Shown here: positions 55,326-63,905 of the stretch, piece by piece | Numbering within the stretch: the stretch's first letter is position 1 | Layout: every line of letters begins with the position of its first letter | Origin: Salinisphaera sp. G21_0 | Lineage (GTDB): Bacteria; Pseudomonadota; Gammaproteobacteria; Pseudomonadales; Endozoicomonadaceae | Assembly: GCF_017744115.1 (NCBI RefSeq) | Contig: NZ_JAGHQW010000006.1 | Location: 62,001 to 126,000, forward strand | Direction: 5' to 3' | Length of the DNA: 64,000 bases | Translations under genes and position numbers: made by a program | Notes under the pieces: generated by a model | Told to the model about the DNA's origin: nothing | The model's database searches: none | The model's input: the letters and a program-made list of their open reading frames with translations, nothing else

Positions 55326-56174
55326 ATGCATGAGTTGCCACTGGTATTTTTTACGGTGCTGGCACAGGGCACCGTTGGCCTGTTCCTGGTACTGGCCTGC
55401 CTGCTGATGGCGAACAGCGATGCCAACCGTCAGCAGCTGTTGAATAAACTGCTGATGGTGGTTCTGGTGCTGCTGGGTGTCTCCGGCGCTGCGGCCATGA
55501 CTCACCTGGGTCAGCCGTTGCGTGCCATAAACGTGATCTTTGGTCTGGAGCATCTGTCGGCGCTGAGTGTTGAGATCATCACCACTGCGCTGTTTGGTGG
55601 TGCTGTCTTCACTTATGCGGCCATGGTGCACTTCGGTATCCTGGCAAAGTTGCAGAAGCTGGTACTGGCCGGAGCCATGGTTCTGGGCATTCTGTTACTG
55701 CTGGCCATTGCCAATGTTTACACCCTGGCCACGGTGCCCGCCTGGAACAGCGGCTGGACCATCTTCCAGTTTGTTATGACTGCTTTTGTGGTGGGTATCC
55801 CTGCGGCGGCACTGATGCTGAGAAGTCAGTCGGCCTCTTTGGGTGCATTCCAGAAAAACGCTGATCGTGCACTGGCCACCCTGGGTTTTATCACCCTGGG
55901 TCTGGTGCTGGTGGGATACCCGCTGTACCTGTTCTGGCTGGGTCAGGTTGACCTGCCTGCTAACCCGCTGGGTCTGTTTGACTACCACGGTCGTCTGATG
56001 CTGGCCCGTCTCGGTCTGCTGTTTGCTGGTCTGGGCGTTTGGGTGATGGCTGCCACTCGTGGTAATAACTCAGCGGCAGGTCTGGCAGGGGTGAGCACTG
56101 TCCTGGTGCTCACGGCTGAACTGTGTGGTCGTATCTTCTTCTATGACCTGCATATGTTTGCCAGTGGCATGTAA
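55326..56174 (+). CDS. dmsC: DMSO reductase membrane anchor subunit
   Basis: 282 residues with about eight membrane helices. MHELPLVFFTVLAQGTVGLF is the typical DmsC start. It oxidises menaquinol and anchors DmsAB to the inner membrane. It starts 2 bases after the dmsB stop, with GGGAGG just upstream. Pieces of this gene also occur at 61955-62055. Confidence 0.93.
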   Translation: MHELPLVFFTVLAQGTVGLFLVLACLLMANSDANRQQLLNKLLMVVLVLLGVSGAAAMTHLGQPLRAINVIFGLEHLSALSVEIITTALFGGAVFTYAAMVHFGILAKLQKLVLAGAMVLGILLLLAIANVYTLATVPAWNSGWTIFQFVMTAFVVGIPAAALMLRSQSASLGAFQKNADRALATLGFITLGLVLVGYPLYLFWLGQVDLPANPLGLFDYHGRLMLARLGLLFAGLGVWVMAATRGNNSAAGLAGVSTVLVLTAELCGRIFFYDLHMFASGM

Positions 56175-56184
56175 ATAAGTACAA

Positions 56185-56215
56185 AGTTCCTCCTTCATAA
56201 ATAAAAGGAGGAACT
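56185..56215. terminator. Hairpin after dmsC
   Basis: AGTTCCTCCTT and AAGGAGGAACT form a perfect 11-bp stem with a 9-base loop, 10 bases after the dmsC stop. No T tract follows, so it may protect the mRNA 3' end rather than terminate transcription. Confidence 0.5.
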
Positions 56216-56568
56216 ATTCAAAAACTCCGGACGCGTGAACGCACAACAGCTATTACCAGCTTTGCCTGATCAGGCCCTGGTCATAGCTACTCAGGATAGT
56301 CAGGAAGAAGACGCCCATATTTCACTGGAAGAAACAGGAGCTATTTTTGGAACTAACGTAATAATAAGCACGAAAATCACAAGGTTTTTGCAATATTTAC
56401 TTTTTCGTTTTTTCCTGGTGCTGCGGTAGATTTAGTACTTTTGTATCATTTTTGTGGGGCGGGGTAGATAAGTAACGTACACCTTAAGAACAGTTGTTGG
56501 AACTTTTTAGTAAAAATGAAGTCTATTAAAGCGAAATATTCCGATAAACTTTTATAGAGGTAATTTTT

Positions 56569-56952
56569 ATGGACGTATCATGCTCAACTGCTAAAAGTTT
56601 TTTCTGCACCCCCGGCAGTAAAGAACTTTACGCATTGTCTTGCGCAGGATGTGCAACGGAAGGTTATCTTCTAGGTGGGTTTTGTACCTGTGCTACGGTG
56701 TCAAAAGATTTCGCTTATTTTTGTCTCGGCGCTGCTGGGGGGGCGGTAGCAGGAGGTGCTGTAGGCCTTGCAGCAATGGGTGGAGTCGTTGCCTGTTGCC
56801 ATTTAGTAGAGCGTAAAATCGATCTCCAATCTTCCATTGACCCCAAGGTGATCACACAACAGCCCGGTTCGCCCTTGATTATCTCTCATGCTCCTGAAGT
56901 AACTGTTGTACCGACAGAAATTCAAGGTGAAGTTGGATCAATCAATAACTAA
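56569..56952 (+). CDS. Small Cys/Gly-rich array protein 1
   Basis: 127 residues. The N-terminus MDVSCSTAKSFFCTPG is followed by a Cys-rich segment, then a glycine-zipper hydrophobic stretch (AAGGAVAGGAVGLAAMGGVVA, about 57-77), then a polar tail (VITQQPGSPLIISHAPEVTV). The tail motif is shared by all five array members. One or two membrane helices are likely; there is no cleavable signal. AGAGGTAA is the ribosome binding site. Its C tract near the start has 5 bases and the frame is intact. Glycine-zipper small proteins include membrane-active peptides, but I know no family for this one. Function unknown. Confidence 0.75.
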   Translation: MDVSCSTAKSFFCTPGSKELYALSCAGCATEGYLLGGFCTCATVSKDFAYFCLGAAGGAVAGGAVGLAAMGGVVACCHLVERKIDLQSSIDPKVITQQPGSPLIISHAPEVTVVPTEIQGEVGSINN

Positions 56953-57167
56953 ACCGTGTTATGCCTCCCCGGGAATTGCCAGCACCATGCACCATGATTT
57001 CTGAGTTTCATGGGGAATGGCGGTGGTTACTCGAGTCGGCTGTTATCCCCTGTGGGTACGCATGGGAACAGACCTTCGGGGAGTGTTGTTCAGGATTTTG
57101 AGACAACCTCATTTACCCACAGGCAGTTAAACAATGGCGGGATTAAACGACAGATAAATAGCATGAA

Positions 57168-57280
57168 TTATCCGCGACATTTCTGCTCTTCTAATTCCCT
57201 GAACTTCCGTTGCTCATAGTCTGACAGCACAAGACCATAGCTTCTATCCACACGAGTGAATCTGACGACATACTGGCAGT
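57168..57280 (-). pseudogene. 3' remnant of the HNH nuclease gene (copy 1)
   Basis: 113 bp matching the last 38 codons of the nuclease at 61168-61884 (YVARF onward to the stop), with a few substitutions. Sequence homology stops abruptly at 57280. No start or upstream part exists. Confidence 0.85.
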
Positions 57281-57443
57281 CTTTTCGTGGTATTGCGGTG
57301 CTTGTAGTTCTATCGTACAGGAATTGTGGTTACAGAGTAGGGAATTAATATTTACAGATTAAGAGAAGTTACAGAAACTTTTTAGAAAAAATGATGTCCA
57401 ATCAGAGTGAAAAAATCTAATAAATTCCTAAAAAGGTAAAAAT

Positions 57444-57993
57444 ATGAACTCTTTAGGCCCATGTGCTGCTACTAAAGATTGTTTATGCCCCCCCGAAATT
57501 CACCTTGCATACAAGTGGGGCGCTGGTGCAGGTGGAGTGGTAGGTTGTTTTGGTGGTATGGTTTGTGCGGCGAGAGAACCTCTCGGTACATTTATTCTCG
57601 GCGCTTTTGGAGGCACGGCAGCAGGAGTTGTTTCAGGCTTTTCATCAGTGGCCACATGCGTGGCCTGTTGCCACTTAGGAATTGTCCTGAAATAATTTCC
57701 ACATTTCCAATGTTGCCCGGTAAAGAGAAAAACCTTGCCACGGAGACACGGAGGCACGGAGAAAAGAAAAAATCTTTTCCTCTGTGACTCCGTGTCTCCG
57801 TGGCAAAAAGAGGAAGTTATTTCGCGACAAATCCTTAATTACTGAGTGTATTCTTTGTCAACCTACCATTGACTCCAACGTGATCACACAACAGCCCGGG
57901 TTGCCCTCGATTATCTCTCAGGCTCCTGTACTAACTGTCGAATGGACAGAAACTCCAGGTGAAAAGGAACCAGTCAATAAAACAACCGTGTAA
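57444..57993 (+). pseudogene. Small array gene 2, split by a palindromic element
   Basis: The start (MNSLGPCAATKDCLCPP), the hydrophobic Gly-rich part and ATCVACCHLGI fit the family, but the frame ends after 83 codons at 57695. The missing tail (QPTIDSNVITQQPGLPSIIS, then EKEPVNK) is found in frame with homologues at about 57855-57993. Between them lies the palindromic element at 57735-57806 with its flanks. Insertion of that element therefore truncated the gene. The short form could still be made as an 83-residue protein. Confidence 0.75.
57735..57806. mobile_element. Palindromic repeat of the TTGCCACGGAG family
   Basis: TTGCCACGGAGACACGGAG (57735-57753) pairs perfectly with its complement at 57788-57806; the centre contains AAAGAAAAAATCTTTTCCTC. 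The flanking gene is split at this point. Related element at 31275-31338. Non-coding and transposase-free, so any movement would need help in trans. Confidence 0.75.
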
Positions 57994-58473
57994 TGCCTCC
58001 GGGAATTGCCTGCACCATGCACACCCGAACTAACCGCCATGCACCATGATCTCTGAGTTTTACAGGGTATGGAGGTGAGGGACTCGAGTCGGCTTTTATG
58101 CCCTGTGGGTGTGCATGGGAACAGACCTTCAGGGAGTGTTGTTCAGGATTTTACGACAATCTCACTTATCCACAGGCAGTTAAGCGATGGTGAGATTAAA
58201 CGATAAGCACATGGCATGAGTTATCCGCGGCACTTCCGCTTTTGTTCGGCAAATAGCACCGCTATTCACCTCACAAAACCGAATTTTTATCCTCAATTTT
58301 CTGTCGTCCTCGCTACGGGGTCGCCTGGACGAGCGCTATTCCCGGACTGCCTCCCAAGGCACAAGTAGCCCTGCTATTATTCGTCATTCCGCCTTGCCCT
58401 GCTGCCCAAAATGGCTTATTCCATCTCATATTCAGAAGGCGGAATTGGTATGAGAGGCTCTGTTAAATTAACT
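57994..58473. other. Spacer between array units
   Basis: The first 240 bp are the conserved array spacer, including a 23-base trace of the nuclease 3' end. From about 58242 the sequence is unrelated to other array spacers and has no convincing gene. Confidence 0.5.
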
Positions 58474-58735
58474 GAATTGTTGAATATACCTCACCGCAAC
58501 AGGCCCGATACTATCAATGGCTACCTTAATGATTTCGGGTTTGTTTTGTAAAGAATCACCAAAGTACCGCAGGGCATTACCATTGTTCTGCAAGGCGATA
58601 TTGACCAGTTCTGGATCATTACGGCATTTGTCACTGGCAAACTCCAGCGCCAGCGGATTTTGTTGCAGGGCAAGTTTGACCACTTCCGGACAATCCTGAA
58701 GTGCGCCACTGGCACAGGAAGAAGACAGCCATATT
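58474..58735 (-). pseudogene. Fragment of a DUF4116-like repeat protein
   Basis: On the minus strand, KLALQQNPLALEFASDKCRND and ELVNIALQNNGNALRYFGDSLQNKPEIIKVA are two and a half units of the roughly 45-residue DUF4116-type repeat. The fragment has no proper start and is cut at 58716 where array unit 2 begins. It probably is what remains of a larger gene interrupted by array expansion. Confidence 0.6.
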
Positions 58736-58981
58736 TACTGGAAGAAACAGGAACTATTTTTTGGAACTAACGTAATAATAAGCACGAAAATCACAAGGTT
58801 TTTGCAATATTTACTTTGTCGTTTTTTCCTGGTGCTGAGGTAAATTTAGTGCTTTCGTATCATTTTTGTTGGGCGGGGTAGATAAGTAACGTACACCTTA
58901 AGAACAGTGTTGAAACTTTTTAGTAAAAATGAAGTCTATTAAAGTGAAATATTCCGATAAACTTTTATAGAGGTAATTTTT

Positions 58982-59377
58982 ATGGACGTATCATGCTCAA
59001 CTGCTAAAAGTTTTTTCTGCCCCCCCGGCACTGAAAAACCATACGTATTTTCTTCCATTGGATGTGCAACGGTAGGTGCTATTGGTGGTGGGTTTGGTGC
59101 CTGTTCCAGTGTGGTAGAAACTGCCGGTTATTCTCTCGGTCATTTTTGTCTCGGCGCTTTTGGGGGCGGGGCAGCAGGAGGTGTTGTAGGCCTTGCAGCA
59201 ATGTGTGGAGTCGTTACCTGTTGCAATTTAGGAGAGCGTCGAATTGCTCTCCAACCTTCCATTGACCCCAAGGTGATCACACAACAGCCCGGTTCGCCCT
59301 TGATTATCTCTCATGCTCCTGAAGTAACTGTCGTACCGACAGAAATTCAAGGTGAAGTTGGATCAATCAATAACTAA
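58982..59377 (+). CDS. Small Cys/Gly-rich array protein 3
   Basis: 131 residues and the closest relative of protein 1, with the same start (MDVSCSTAKSFFC) and an identical last 40 or so residues. The middle differs (TVGAIGGGFGACSSVVETAG, then FGGGAAGGVVGLAAMCGVV). Two glycine-rich hydrophobic stretches may be membrane helices. The C tract is 7 bases and the frame is open. Identical ends and a divergent middle suggest gene conversion or selection for variety. Function unknown. Confidence 0.75.
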   Translation: MDVSCSTAKSFFCPPGTEKPYVFSSIGCATVGAIGGGFGACSSVVETAGYSLGHFCLGAFGGGAAGGVVGLAAMCGVVTCCNLGERRIALQPSIDPKVITQQPGSPLIISHAPEVTVVPTEIQGEVGSINN

Positions 59378-59593
59378 ACCGTGTTATGCCCCCCTCGGGA
59401 ATTGCCAGCACCATGCACCATGATTTCTGAGTTTCATGGAGTATGGCGGTGGTGACTCGAGTCGGCTGTTATCCCCTGTGGGTGCGCATGGGAATTGACC
59501 TTCGTGAAGTGTTGTTCAGGATTTTTAGACAACCTCATTTACCCACAGGCAGTTAAACAATGGCGGGATTAAACGACAGATAAATAGCATGAA

Positions 59594-59706
59594 TTATCCG
59601 CGACATTTCTGCTCTTCTAATTCCCTGAACTTCCGTTGCTCATAGTCTGACAGCACAAGACCATAGCTTCTATCCACACGAGTGAATCTGACGACATACT
59701 GGCAGT
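59594..59706 (-). pseudogene. 3' remnant of the HNH nuclease gene (copy 2)
   Basis: 113 bp, essentially identical to the remnant at 57168-57280 and homologous to the end of the 61168-61884 gene. It breaks off at the same base. Confidence 0.85.
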
Positions 59707-59866
59707 CTTTTCGTGGTATTGCGGTGCTTGTAGTTCTATCGTACAGGAATTGTGGTTACAGAGTAGGGAATTAATTTACAGATTAAGAGAATTTGCAAAA
59801 ACTTTTTAGAAAAAGTGAAGTCTAAGCAGTGAAGAATCCTGATAAATTTCTGAAAAGGTAAAAAAT

Positions 59867-60273
59867 ATGATCTCATTAGGCCAATGTGCTGCTACTAAAG
59901 ATTGCTTATACCCCCCCCTGACACTCACCTTGCATACAAGTTTGGTGCTGGTGCAGGTGGAGCGATAGGTTGTTTTTGTGGTCTGCTTTGTGCGGCGAAA
60001 GGACCTCTCGGTCCAGCTCTTCTCAGCGCTCTGGAATTCGGGGCAGGAGGGGTTATTTCAAGCCTTTCAACTATGGCTACAGCCGTGGTCTGTGACAACT
60101 TGTTATTTACTGGTTGTACTCGTTGTCCACCTCCCATTGGCTCCAGAGTGATCACACAACAGCCCAAACAGCCCGGGATGCCCTTGATTATTTCTCAGAC
60201 TCCTGTACTAACAACTGTCGAATGGGCAGTAACTCCAGATGAAAAGGAACCAATGGATAAAATAGCCGTGTAA
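59867..60273 (+). pseudogene. Small array gene 4, out of frame at a poly-C tract
   Basis: The family start ATG (59867, MISLGQCAATKDC) leads into C8 followed by TG (59911-59920), where family members have C7 and GA. This shifts the frame, and a TAG follows about 17 codons later. The rest of the gene (THLAYKFGAGAGGAIGCFCG, then VITQQPKQPGMPLIIS) is intact in the next frame. Gain of one C would restore the whole reading frame. A TTG at 59902 could start the downstream part on its own. Phase-off state or early decay are both possible. Confidence 0.75.
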
Positions 60274-60542
60274 TGCCCCCCGGGAATTGCCTGCACCATG
60301 CACACCCGAACTAACCGCCATGCACCATGAACTCAGGGTTTTACAGGGTATGGCGGTGAGGGACTCGAGTCGGCTTTCACCAGAGATTGGTACTTGTCGG
60401 ACCGGGCGTTACCAAAAGAGTCCTCGGCCACGCCCGATGATCTGACACTTTCCTATGTTGAAAAGCAGAAGTGTCTGAAGCAACGGATGTCGGAATTTCA
60501 CATAGTGGAATATTCTAATAAATTTCTAAAAAGGTAATAAAT

Positions 60543-60938
60543 ATGAACACTTTAGGCTCATGTACTGCTACTAAAGATTGCTTATGCCCCCCCGACGCTC
60601 ACGCTAGCTACAAGCTTTGTGGTTTTTCAGGTGCAGCGATAGGTGGTAGTCTTGGCATGCTTGGTTCATGTTGTACAAAACCTCTCGAGGTAAGTACTCT
60701 CATCTCTTTGGGAGGCGCGGCAGCAGGAGGTGTTTCAGGTCTTGCAGCAATTGCTGCAGGCGCGTGCTGTTACCACTTGATTCGGAAGGATGATACCGAT
60801 CATCAACCTTCCATTGGCTCAAGAATAATCACACAACAGCCCGGGATGCCCTCGATTATCTCTCATGCCCCTGTATTAACTGTCGAATTGAAAGAAATTC
60901 CACGTGATAAGGGACCAATCATTATAATAACCGCGTAA
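60543..60938 (+). CDS. Small Cys/Gly-rich array protein 5
   Basis: 131 residues: MNTLGSCTATKDCLCPPDAH, then Gly-rich hydrophobic segments (GFSGAAIGGSLGMLGSCC, then LGGAAAGGVSGLAAIAAGACC), then the shared tail IITQQPGMPSIISHAPVLTV. C7 tract, intact frame, AAAAAGG ribosome binding site. It is the last member, followed by a conserved spacer and the complete convergent nuclease gene. Function unknown. Confidence 0.75.
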   Translation: MNTLGSCTATKDCLCPPDAHASYKLCGFSGAAIGGSLGMLGSCCTKPLEVSTLISLGGAAAGGVSGLAAIAAGACCYHLIRKDDTDHQPSIGSRIITQQPGMPSIISHAPVLTVELKEIPRDKGPIIIITA

Positions 60939-61167
60939 TGCCCCCCCGGGAATTGCCAGCACCATGCACATCCGAACTAACCGCCATGCACCATGATCTC
61001 TGGTTTATACCGGGTATGGCGGTGAGGGACTCGAGTCGGCTTTTATGCCCTGCGGGTGTGCATCGGAACCGACCTTCGGAAAGTGTTGTTCAGGATTTTA
61101 CGGCAACCTCACTTGCCCACAGGCAGTTAAGCGATGGTGAGAATAAACGACAAATACATAATATAAG

Positions 61168-61884
61168 TTATCCGCGGCACTTCTCCTCTTCTAATTCCCT
61201 GAATTTCCGTTGCTCATAGTCTGACAGCACAAGACCATAGCTTTTTACCACACGAGTGAATCTGGCAACATACTGGCAGTGGAAAGACTTCGAAGGTGGT
61301 AACCACTCAAGGACACCTGATGCCCCTTTCTGGCGGTTGACACTGGCCTGGACGGCAAAAAGGTTCACTTCATCATTGGCAAACTGCACTCTTTTTGCCT
61401 TCGACCACTGATTAGCCCCACGATCCCAGGCCCATCTCAGAGGCACTAAATGGTCGATATCAACCTGGCGAGCTTCATAAAACGTCTTTCCCGTGTAGGG
61501 ATCAAGCCATCTGCCCCGATATACAGCGCACTGGTTACCGGCTGTATCTATCGCGCTGGTACTCTGCTTCATCAGAAGCTCGTGGCGAGTGTTCATACAG
61601 TTCCTGTCTTCATCAGCCCAATCACCAAAATATGAACGGTCATATTTTGCCGGACTCTGACGGTACGTTGCCGCATTCGACTTTTTTAAGCCTGATCCTT
61701 TAGGAAGTCTGCCGCCGGAACTGAGGCAATCATTGAGAGAGTAGAAGGCAGTATAGTTTTTTGTTCTCTCATAGCTGGAGCTAGAGATATCGTGACAGAT
61801 GCCTGAATTGCTCTTTTTTACCAGTTCTGCACTATTTACAGAGGTGCTCAAGAGTGCCAGAAACGTTATCAGGAGGTGTTTCAT
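61168..61884 (-). CDS. Exported HNH endonuclease family protein
   Basis: 238 residues from the ATG at 61884, where a signal peptide begins at once (MKHLLITFLALLSTSVNSA); a TTG at 61920 is an alternative. The core VDIDHLVPLRWAWDRGANQW, then NDEVNLFAVQASVNRQKG and the C-terminal CQYVARFTRVV fit secreted HNH/DUF1524-like nucleases, with DH as the likely catalytic pair. Several Cys residues fit an extracytoplasmic, disulfide-bonded enzyme. It may degrade DNA outside the cell for nutrients or competition. Its 3' end was copied at least twice into the upstream array. Confidence 0.8.
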   Translation of the reverse strand: MKHLLITFLALLSTSVNSAELVKKSNSGICHDISSSSYERTKNYTAFYSLNDCLSSGGRLPKGSGLKKSNAATYRQSPAKYDRSYFGDWADEDRNCMNTRHELLMKQSTSAIDTAGNQCAVYRGRWLDPYTGKTFYEARQVDIDHLVPLRWAWDRGANQWSKAKRVQFANDEVNLFAVQASVNRQKGASGVLEWLPPSKSFHCQYVARFTRVVKSYGLVLSDYEQRKFRELEEEKCRG

Positions 61885-61920
61885 CGAGAAATTAACACAG
61901 GATTGAATATTACACGACAA

Positions 61921-62300
61921 AATACATTAAAAGGACTATTGAATAAATACCACCTCTTGTACGGTACTGGCTCAAGGAACCGTTGACTTGCTCCCGGTAC
62001 TGGCCTGCCTGCCCCCACTGGGCCTGTTTGACTGATATGGTCGTCTGGTCTGGTTCGTCTACAGAGTCAAACTCGGATAAATATAATTTTTTAAGCAGGG
62101 ACGTTTAAAAGCTATAATGGCGTAGAGGGAAAGAAAATAAAAGCGACGTTTGTTGTATTACTATATGACCATTTCCTTATTATCAAACACTCGTAAATTA
62201 AAATACGAGAGTTGAGCAATAAAAATATTTGATTACTATCGAATGAATAACCTACTGTTTAATCCTAAAGATAAAAACTTGCATATTTAGTGAGTGTTAA
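61921..62300. other. Intergenic region between divergent genes
   Basis: 380 bp. The left part holds the dmsC remnant. The right part is AT-rich, without a gene, and should contain the promoter of the glycosyltransferase gene. Confidence 0.5.
61955..62055 (+). pseudogene. Internally deleted dmsC remnant
   Basis: TTGTACGGTACTGG onward to GGTACTGGCCTGCCTG resembles the start of dmsC (about 55350-55410). It then jumps to CTGGGCCTGTTTGACTG, TGGTCGTCTGG, which resembles dmsC near 55965-56000. About 550 bp between is missing and the frame is broken. Confidence 0.6.
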
Positions 62301-63905
62301 ATGAAGCCAATTTCATCAACTCAAGTTACAAGTTTATGCCTGCCAGGTGATGATCAGAAAGTTAAACAAAACCACATACACATTTCTACAGAAGGTTGCC
62401 GATACACTGTTGGCGGTAACGGCGTTTTTGTAAACACCTTTTGTAAGGCATTTCACGAGCGTAGTTGTAGAAATATCATGGTTCTTCCACTGCTTGAATT
62501 CGTAGAGGATACGGATATAAAAAAATCAATCACATCTGGCTGTCAGCTTTCTTCTGGTGAATTAATATTGGTTGAAAGGTGCAGTGATATGCCTGAATGT
62601 GATGTCTATAGAGTCCAGCCAACAGGGAGGCAGAAAAGGTATTTTGAAAAGCATATTAATTCATACAATATAGAGCAAGAACACAAAGACTCTTTGGCAG
62701 AGGATCTTTACTTCAAAGAACAAGGAATTAATGATTCTGATGAAAGATTGATATCTTGTGGTGCTATATCTCTAAAAATGTGTGTATTTAACCAGATAGC
62801 TGCAAAATTTGTCAACGAAGTGCTTTTACCAACAATGGGAAACGAAAAAGTATATATTCATGATCATTTTTTTGGAGGATCCCTTCAATACATTAATCAC
62901 TTCGAAAATGTTAAAAAAGTCAACTGGGTGCATTGCTTAAGTCCCCACACGGGTTTTAGCGACTGTATGGCCAATAAAAAGCCTGTTTATACAACCCAGA
63001 GCTATATGAAGATGGATGAGAGCAAGTTATGCAAGCTACCGGATTATGAAAAACCTGCAAGAGAGAGGGCAATTAAACATGCTGATGTAATTTTAACAGT
63101 ATCGAAATATGCCCAATCTTTTCTGACATTTAAACATCCTCTCATATCAAAGTTCTTGAGGATTCACAAAAAGGAAATCAGCTCAATCAAAAGCTGCTCA
63201 GATTTATCAAAATTTAGCCTGAGTGCTACCGCCAAAAAATACGGGTTAGAAGGAACTCCGGAAAAAAATATCAAATCAAAACTCAGAGACCTGTTCTTTG
63301 CTGGAAAATTGCCTTTAAAGCCCCCGTTAAATAGCAAAGGATGTGTGAACCCAGTCACTAAAAACTTACCAATTGTTTTTTTTATGGGCAGGCCTCATTT
63401 TGAAAAAGGGACAGAGCATGTACTGAATATGGTAAAAAAACTGGATTGTCTATTTTTTATTGTTTCTAACGGAACAGAAAAAGATCCATTTATTCAATCT
63501 ATTCAGGAAACCAAAGCAGCAAGAAATAACCTCGTTTTACTTACTAAAAATCAAGAGCATAAGCAACTCTTAATGGCTGTTGCGGACTATGCCGTTATTC
63601 CTTCTCTGGCTGAATCTTTAGGCTTGATTGCCGGTGAATGTAATTCTATGGGGCTGCATGTAATCAACTCTGATGTAGGGGGGCTGCCTGAGGCATCACC
63701 TCCTTGTGATGAATGCAGAACAGAAGTTCATTCAAATGCGGAGTATGGTCATTACTCAGAAGATACAGATAAAGCATTTCTCCTGGCAGTTAGTGAAAAG
63801 TTAAAAGCCGGAAGGCCAAGATCATCTCACATTGTGAGGCATGCCAGTTATTTCCATTCAATGGAGAAATTTACTACTTCAATAGAAAATGCTCTTTCTA
63901 ATTAA
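62301..63905 (+). CDS. GT-B glycosyltransferase (group 1 / glycogen-synthase-like)
   Basis: 534 residues. HIHISTEGCRYTVGGNGVFVN resembles the acceptor-side loop of GT5 and GT4 enzymes (KxGGLG type). VNWVHCLSPHTGF, HADVILTVSKYAQSF, VFFMGRPHFEKGTEHVLNMV and VIPSLAESLGLIAGECNSMG (Glu of the EX7E motif) complete the fold. It transfers a sugar from a nucleotide-sugar donor; acceptor unknown. It has no neighbours in a polysaccharide operon here and has AT-rich codon use unlike the housekeeping genes, which suggests transfer or a host-interaction role. Confidence 0.75.
   Translation: MKPISSTQVTSLCLPGDDQKVKQNHIHISTEGCRYTVGGNGVFVNTFCKAFHERSCRNIMVLPLLEFVEDTDIKKSITSGCQLSSGELILVERCSDMPECDVYRVQPTGRQKRYFEKHINSYNIEQEHKDSLAEDLYFKEQGINDSDERLISCGAISLKMCVFNQIAAKFVNEVLLPTMGNEKVYIHDHFFGGSLQYINHFENVKKVNWVHCLSPHTGFSDCMANKKPVYTTQSYMKMDESKLCKLPDYEKPARERAIKHADVILTVSKYAQSFLTFKHPLISKFLRIHKKEISSIKSCSDLSKFSLSATAKKYGLEGTPEKNIKSKLRDLFFAGKLPLKPPLNSKGCVNPVTKNLPIVFFMGRPHFEKGTEHVLNMVKKLDCLFFIVSNGTEKDPFIQSIQETKAARNNLVLLTKNQEHKQLLMAVADYAVIPSLAESLGLIAGECNSMGLHVINSDVGGLPEASPPCDECRTEVHSNAEYGHYSEDTDKAFLLAVSEKLKAGRPRSSHIVRHASYFHSMEKFTTSIENALSN

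Larger units (their letters stand above)
56302..58240. repeat. Tandem array unit 1
   Basis: Starts at AGGAAGAAGAC (56302) and contains the first small gene, a conserved downstream spacer, a nuclease 3' remnant (57168-57280), the second small gene and a second spacer ending in a 23-base nuclease trace (58219-58241). The same order recurs from 58716. Spacers share long near-identical stretches, including GACTCGAGTCGGC and CCACAGGCAGTTAA. Confidence 0.8.
58716..60390. repeat. Tandem array unit 2
   Basis: Begins at AGGAAGAAGAC (58716), the same edge as unit 1 (56302). It contains the third small gene, spacer, nuclease remnant (59594-59706), fourth small gene and part of the next spacer, all near-copies of unit 1. 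Similarity to unit 1 ends near 60383. Confidence 0.8.

Noticed and set aside
56235-56429. 64-codon frame after dmsC
   Set aside because: GTG start without ribosome binding site; its second half is the AT-rich array promoter region repeated at 58716, where the frame is not kept.
56302-61200. Regular repeats considered as a CRISPR array
   Set aside because: Repeat units are 1 to 2 kb and contain genes; no short direct repeats with unique spacers and no cas genes.
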